Part shown: positions 60,944 through 64,000 of the stretch, piece by piece
Layout of the letters: every line of letters begins with the position of its first letter
Position numbering within the stretch: the stretch's first letter is position 1
Assembly: GCA_930633525.1 (NCBI GenBank)
Contig: CAKNFP010000002.1
Coordinates: 806,001-870,000, forward strand
Source of the DNA: Hyphomicrobiales bacterium
Lineage (GTDB): Bacteria > Pseudomonadota > Alphaproteobacteria > Rhizobiales > Beijerinckiaceae
DNA: 64,000 nt
Direction of reading: 5' to 3'
Translations under genes and position numbers: made by a program
The notes under the pieces: model-generated
Told to the model about the DNA's origin: nothing
The model's database searches: none
The model's input: only the letters and a program-made list of their open reading frames with translations

Positions 60944-62296
60944 ATGCTGACAAGAAACCAGGCCGCCGAAACGGGCGAGAGCCGGGTCGGTATCCTCTTC
61001 GTCGCCTCTTCGCTGTTTTCAGAGGCGGCGGCGCAAGAGTTGATCGCGCGGACGCACAATCTCGTCGGAGAGGAACGGCTCGCGGGGCGGTTCAAGGTTT
61101 CCGGAACACTGGCGCGTGACCGTGCGAGCTGCGCGGCGGCACTTGAGAGTCTTGATCTCGACGATCTCGATGGACTGGTTATCCAGCTCTCGACCTTCTG
61201 CACCGCCGATCTTCTCCACGAAGTGCTGGCAGCAGTTGGTGAGCGCGCGATGCCTCTCGCCCTCTGGGCGCTTGAGGAAAACGACGCCATCATCACCAAT
61301 TCGCTCTGTGGTGCGCAGCTGTGGGCGTCAACGCTGGCACGCTTCGGCCAGCGATTCACCTTGCTGATGGGCAATCCGGGCGATGACGAGCTCGCCCGCG
61401 ACATGAGGGCTTTTGCGGCCGCCGCGCGCGCCAACGCGCGTGTCAGGGGCGCGCGCATCGTGCTCATCGGCAGCCATGCCGACTGGTTCACAAATCTCGC
61501 CGTTGACCCCTGGGCCGTCAAACGCGCGCTCGGCATCACCATCGAACAGGTGACGCTCGTGCGATTTCTCGATGGCTGCAAGGCGACGGCCGAGGCCGAA
61601 AAGACGGCTGCGGCACGTTGGGCCGAAGCGAGCTTCGACGGCGGCGAGGCCGAGGCGGGCCGCACCACCTTGGGGCGGACCTATGCGCGCCTCGCGGCCG
61701 GGCTCGATGCCGTCAAGGCGGATGCCATCGCGCTGAGGGACTGGCCTGAAATTCTCTATGCCGATAATTTCCGCGGCACCTGGGCCGCGCTCGGCGAACT
61801 CTCCGATCGGGCAACGCCGATCGCGCCTGAGGGCGACGTCATGGGCGCGGTATCCGCCCTCGTGGCGCGCGCCTTCGATCCAGGCTCCCTGCCCTTCCTC
61901 ACTGACATCTCCGGCATCGACCGCGCCAACAATCGCCTCGTGCTCTGGCATTATGGCGTCAGCCCGCGGCTGGCGGACGGGCCGCGTTCGCTCGATCCCG
62001 TTCTGAAACAGGAGACCTTCCCGCTGCGCGCCGGCCCGATGACGCTGTTTCGCTTGTCCATGCGCGCCGATGGTTCGCTCAGGATCTTCGCGACCGAAGG
62101 TGTCATCGAGGATCAGCGGTCCAGCGCGAACCGCGCCGCCGGTTATTTCCGCCCGTCGGCCGGCACGGCAGAGGCGCTGGTTCGGCAGTTCATCGATGAG
62201 GGCTATGAGCACCATGTCACAGCGGTGTACGGCCATTGGGGCGATGCCGTCTCGCATCTCGGCCGCCAGTTCGGCGTGAAGGTGGACCATGCCTGA
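60944..62296 (+). CDS. L-fucose/L-arabinose isomerase-like protein
   Basis: The 450-residue protein starts immediately after the ROK stop codon. It resembles the fucose isomerase-like fold: an N-terminal Rossmann-like domain (VGILFVASSLFSE, LVIQLSTFCTADLLHEVL, PLALWALEENDA) and a C-terminal domain with probable metal ligands Glu296 (IAPEGDVMGA) and Asp321 (LTDISGIDRANNRLVLWHYG), plus a late YGHW. It is shorter than FucI (about 590 residues). Its 3' end overlaps the GH31 gene by 8 bp. It should isomerise a released sugar, but the identity is unknown. Confidence 0.78.
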   Translation: MLTRNQAAETGESRVGILFVASSLFSEAAAQELIARTHNLVGEERLAGRFKVSGTLARDRASCAAALESLDLDDLDGLVIQLSTFCTADLLHEVLAAVGERAMPLALWALEENDAIITNSLCGAQLWASTLARFGQRFTLLMGNPGDDELARDMRAFAAAARANARVRGARIVLIGSHADWFTNLAVDPWAVKRALGITIEQVTLVRFLDGCKATAEAEKTAAARWAEASFDGGEAEAGRTTLGRTYARLAAGLDAVKADAIALRDWPEILYADNFRGTWAALGELSDRATPIAPEGDVMGAVSALVARAFDPGSLPFLTDISGIDRANNRLVLWHYGVSPRLADGPRSLDPVLKQETFPLRAGPMTLFRLSMRADGSLRIFATEGVIEDQRSSANRAAGYFRPSAGTAEALVRQFIDEGYEHHVTAVYGHWGDAVSHLGRQFGVKVDHA

Positions 62297-64000
62297 TAGC
62301 CAGCCCGACAACCAGGCAGGCGCGTTTCACGCAAGGGCGCCCGATCATCCCGTGAGCATCGGCTGGCGTGCGGCCGGCGGATCGTGGACGACGGTGCCCT
62401 TCTCCGAAGCCGGCAGTACCGTCAGCGTCACAGAGAAGCCCGGTGGCGGGACACGGATCGTCGTCACCCGCGCAGGAGCCGCAGCTGTCGAGATCGCTTT
62501 TGCCGTGCCGGCCAAGTTCCAGGCCTTCGGCGGCGGCGAGCGTTTCGAGACGCTCGATCTGCGCGGCCAGTCAGTCCGCTTCTACCTGGAGAACTTTGGC
62601 CTCGGCAACGGCACCTATCTGCCGAGCCCGTGGATCGCCACGACGCTCGGCTATTCCCTCTTCCTGCCCGACGAGGCGCCTGCCGTCTTCCACATCGCCG
62701 CGCCCTTCGATCCCAACGTTTTGCGCGTCCAGGTCGAAGGCGAGAGCCTGACGCTGGATATCGATCGCGGCGGCCTCGAAGAACTCTATGCGGCGCTGAT
62801 CGCGCGGATCGGTCCACCGCTGATGCCGGACGCGCATTTCTTCGGCCTCTGGAAGGCGGGTGACTGGCGTTTCGAAAATGCGGCGACGGTCGCGGCGGAT
62901 GTCGCCGGCCATGCCGGCCTCAACTTGCCGATGGCGGTCAAGCTCATCGATGCCTACTGGGCGAGCGAGGTCCATTCCTTTGCCTTCGATACGAGGAAAT
63001 ATCCCGATGCCTGGGGCATGGTGTCGGACATGGCCAGGGATGGAACAGGGATCTATCTCTGGCTTTGTCCCTGGGTCGTCGTCGGCACCAAGTCCTTCGA
63101 CTACGCCAGCGCCAAGGGTTATGTGATCGTCGATCGGCATGGCGCGCTGATCACGCGCCGTCCCGGTGCCAATCCCAATGTTGTCGCGGCGCTCATCGAC
63201 TTCTCGAACCCGGAGGCAAGCGCCTGGTGGTCGGGCAACCTTCGCGGCCTCATTGAACAGGGGATCGTGGGCTTCAAGGCCGATTTCGGTGAACAGCTGC
63301 CCGAACATGCCGTACTTCACTCCGGCGAGACCGGCGGGCGCGCCCATAACGCCTTCGTGCGCTATTACCTCGACGCGACGATCGCGGCCTTCGACGGCAA
63401 GACGCCGGCGATCATCAGCCGTTCCGGCTCGCCGCGCGTCCGCGCGCCCATCTGGAGCGGTGACCAGACTTCGGATTTCTGTCCCAAGACCGGCCTGCCA
63501 TCCGCGATACGCGCCGTGCAGAGCGCCAATCTCTCCGGATGGTCCTTCATCGGCAGCGATCTTGGCGGCTATTTCGGCACGCCGACGCCGCAGGTTTTCG
63601 CGCGATGGACACAGTTCGCCTGTTTCACGCCGCTGATGATGCTGCACGGGCTCGGCTGTCGGGAGCCGTGGGACATGGATGCGGCATCGACGGCCATCTA
63701 TGCCGATTACGCGAGGCTCCACCTCGCCCTCCGGCCGATTTTCGAACACTACGGCCGGGAGGCCGCCAGCGGCGGCTTGCCGATGCTGCGCATGATGCCG
63801 CTCGCTTTCCCGGATATCGATTGGAGCGGGATCAACGATTGGGATCAGCAATTCATGCTGGGGCAGGATATTCTCGTCGCGCCCGTCGCCTTCTACGGCA
63901 ATACCCGTGCGGTCTATTTGCCGAAAGGCGAGTGGTATGACGTACTGGCGGATGAATGGGTCAGCGGACCGGCCTGGCGCATTCACGACGTGCCGCTCGA
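62289..64000 (+). CDS. Glycoside hydrolase family 31 enzyme, 3'-truncated by the window edge
   Basis: The ATG at 62289 overlaps the isomerase-like gene by 8 bp; the frame stays open to the end (570 codons). The N-terminal beta-sandwich has FQAFGGGERFETLDLRG-like text (residues about 78-95), and the catalytic barrel has the nucleophile Asp332 in GFKADFGEQLP and the general acid Asp392 in IWSGDQTSD, both standard for GH31. GSDLGGYFGTP follows. No signal peptide, so cytosolic. The barrel resembles the YihQ branch, but the residues that bind sulfoquinovose are not obvious. Likely cleaves an imported alpha-glycoside. Confidence 0.85.
   Translation, partial: MPDSQPDNQAGAFHARAPDHPVSIGWRAAGGSWTTVPFSEAGSTVSVTEKPGGGTRIVVTRAGAAAVEIAFAVPAKFQAFGGGERFETLDLRGQSVRFYLENFGLGNGTYLPSPWIATTLGYSLFLPDEAPAVFHIAAPFDPNVLRVQVEGESLTLDIDRGGLEELYAALIARIGPPLMPDAHFFGLWKAGDWRFENAATVAADVAGHAGLNLPMAVKLIDAYWASEVHSFAFDTRKYPDAWGMVSDMARDGTGIYLWLCPWVVVGTKSFDYASAKGYVIVDRHGALITRRPGANPNVVAALIDFSNPEASAWWSGNLRGLIEQGIVGFKADFGEQLPEHAVLHSGETGGRAHNAFVRYYLDATIAAFDGKTPAIISRSGSPRVRAPIWSGDQTSDFCPKTGLPSAIRAVQSANLSGWSFIGSDLGGYFGTPTPQVFARWTQFACFTPLMMLHGLGCREPWDMDAASTAIYADYARLHLALRPIFEHYGREAASGGLPMLRMMPLAFPDIDWSGINDWDQQFMLGQDILVAPVAFYGNTRAVYLPKGEWYDVLADEWVSGPAWRIHDVPL

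Noticed and set aside
62571..63986. A 471-codon minus-strand open frame over the GH31 gene
   Set aside because: The plus strand carries both GH31 catalytic Asp motifs in an uninterrupted frame; the minus frame has no recognisable domain and is a by-product of GC-rich codon use.
62289..64000. Naming the GH31 enzyme a sulfoquinovosidase
   Set aside because: The WSGDQ region is YihQ-like, but the Arg/Trp residues that hold the sulfonate are not apparent, and no sulfolytic pathway genes are nearby.
1..64000. tRNA, rRNA, CRISPR arrays, prophage genes, riboswitches
   Set aside because: None was found by reading; no repeated spacer pattern, clover-leaf candidate or phage structural gene was evident. 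A covariance-model search would be needed to exclude small RNAs.

Overview
This window comes from a high-GC bacterial genome, most likely an alphaproteobacterium of the Hyphomicrobiales (rhizobia, Bosea or Chelatococcus type). The evidence is the gene content: many solute-binding-protein ABC importers, a BKACE (DUF849) protein, an Atu4866-family protein, an acetoin-dehydrogenase operon with acoX, and tightly packed operons with strong Shine-Dalgarno sequences. The genus cannot be fixed from the sequence alone. No rRNA, tRNA, CRISPR array, prophage or replication gene was seen. The region is catabolic and accessory in character: about 64 genes including nine short-chain dehydrogenases (SDRs), nine transcription regulators and parts of five ABC importers.

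Layout. 0-2.4 kb is a decayed edge: the 3' part of an unknown gene, a frameshifted and internally deleted BetT-type (BCCT) choline transporter, a TA-rich tract and a fragment of an IS3-family transposase. 2.4-12.4 kb is a catabolic cluster: GntR regulator and SDR on the minus strand; on the plus strand a carnitine-dehydrogenase-like enzyme, a BKACE beta-keto acid cleavage enzyme, a complete branched-chain-amino-acid-type ABC importer, an SDR and an alpha/beta hydrolase. 12.4-17 kb holds an SDR, a LysR regulator, an acyl-CoA-dehydrogenase-fold flavoprotein and two more SDRs. 17.3-22.3 kb holds an IclR regulator divergent from a ThDP enzyme and a polar amino acid ABC importer, with a clear palindromic operator. 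22.5-27 kb holds peptide-type ABC permeases, an SDR and a divergent binding protein, but no ATPase.

27.2-30.2 kb is a copper efflux pair (copZ and copA, divergent, each with a CueR-like operator). A PEP-mutase/isocitrate-lyase family gene follows. 31.3-39.1 kb is the acetoin locus: acoX-acoA-acoB-acoC, a 2,3-butanediol/acetoin reductase and an AhpD-like protein, read from a sigma-54 promoter and divergent from acoR; two 18-bp near-identical palindromes 21 bp apart look like the AcoR binding sites. 39.3-45.2 kb has a LysR/TauE pair, an L-lactate dehydrogenase, a short AcoR-like regulator without an AAA+ domain, and a lactaldehyde dehydrogenase, which together suggest oxidation of lactaldehyde to lactate to pyruvate. 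45.5-49.3 kb is a complete osmoprotectant (YehZYXW/OsmU-type) importer.

49.6-54.5 kb is a MarR-linked cluster: alpha/beta hydrolase and luciferase-like monooxygenase on the minus strand, divergent from an SDR and an MHS-type transporter, with a shared 15-bp box at both promoters. 54.8-57.6 kb has a DUF1801 protein, a LysR regulator, an Atu4866-family protein and an SDR. 57.6-64 kb is a carbohydrate cluster: PfkB kinase and sugar ABC ATPase on the minus strand, divergent from a ROK repressor, a fucose-isomerase-like protein and a GH31 glycosidase that runs off the window; a perfect 21-bp palindrome sits between them.
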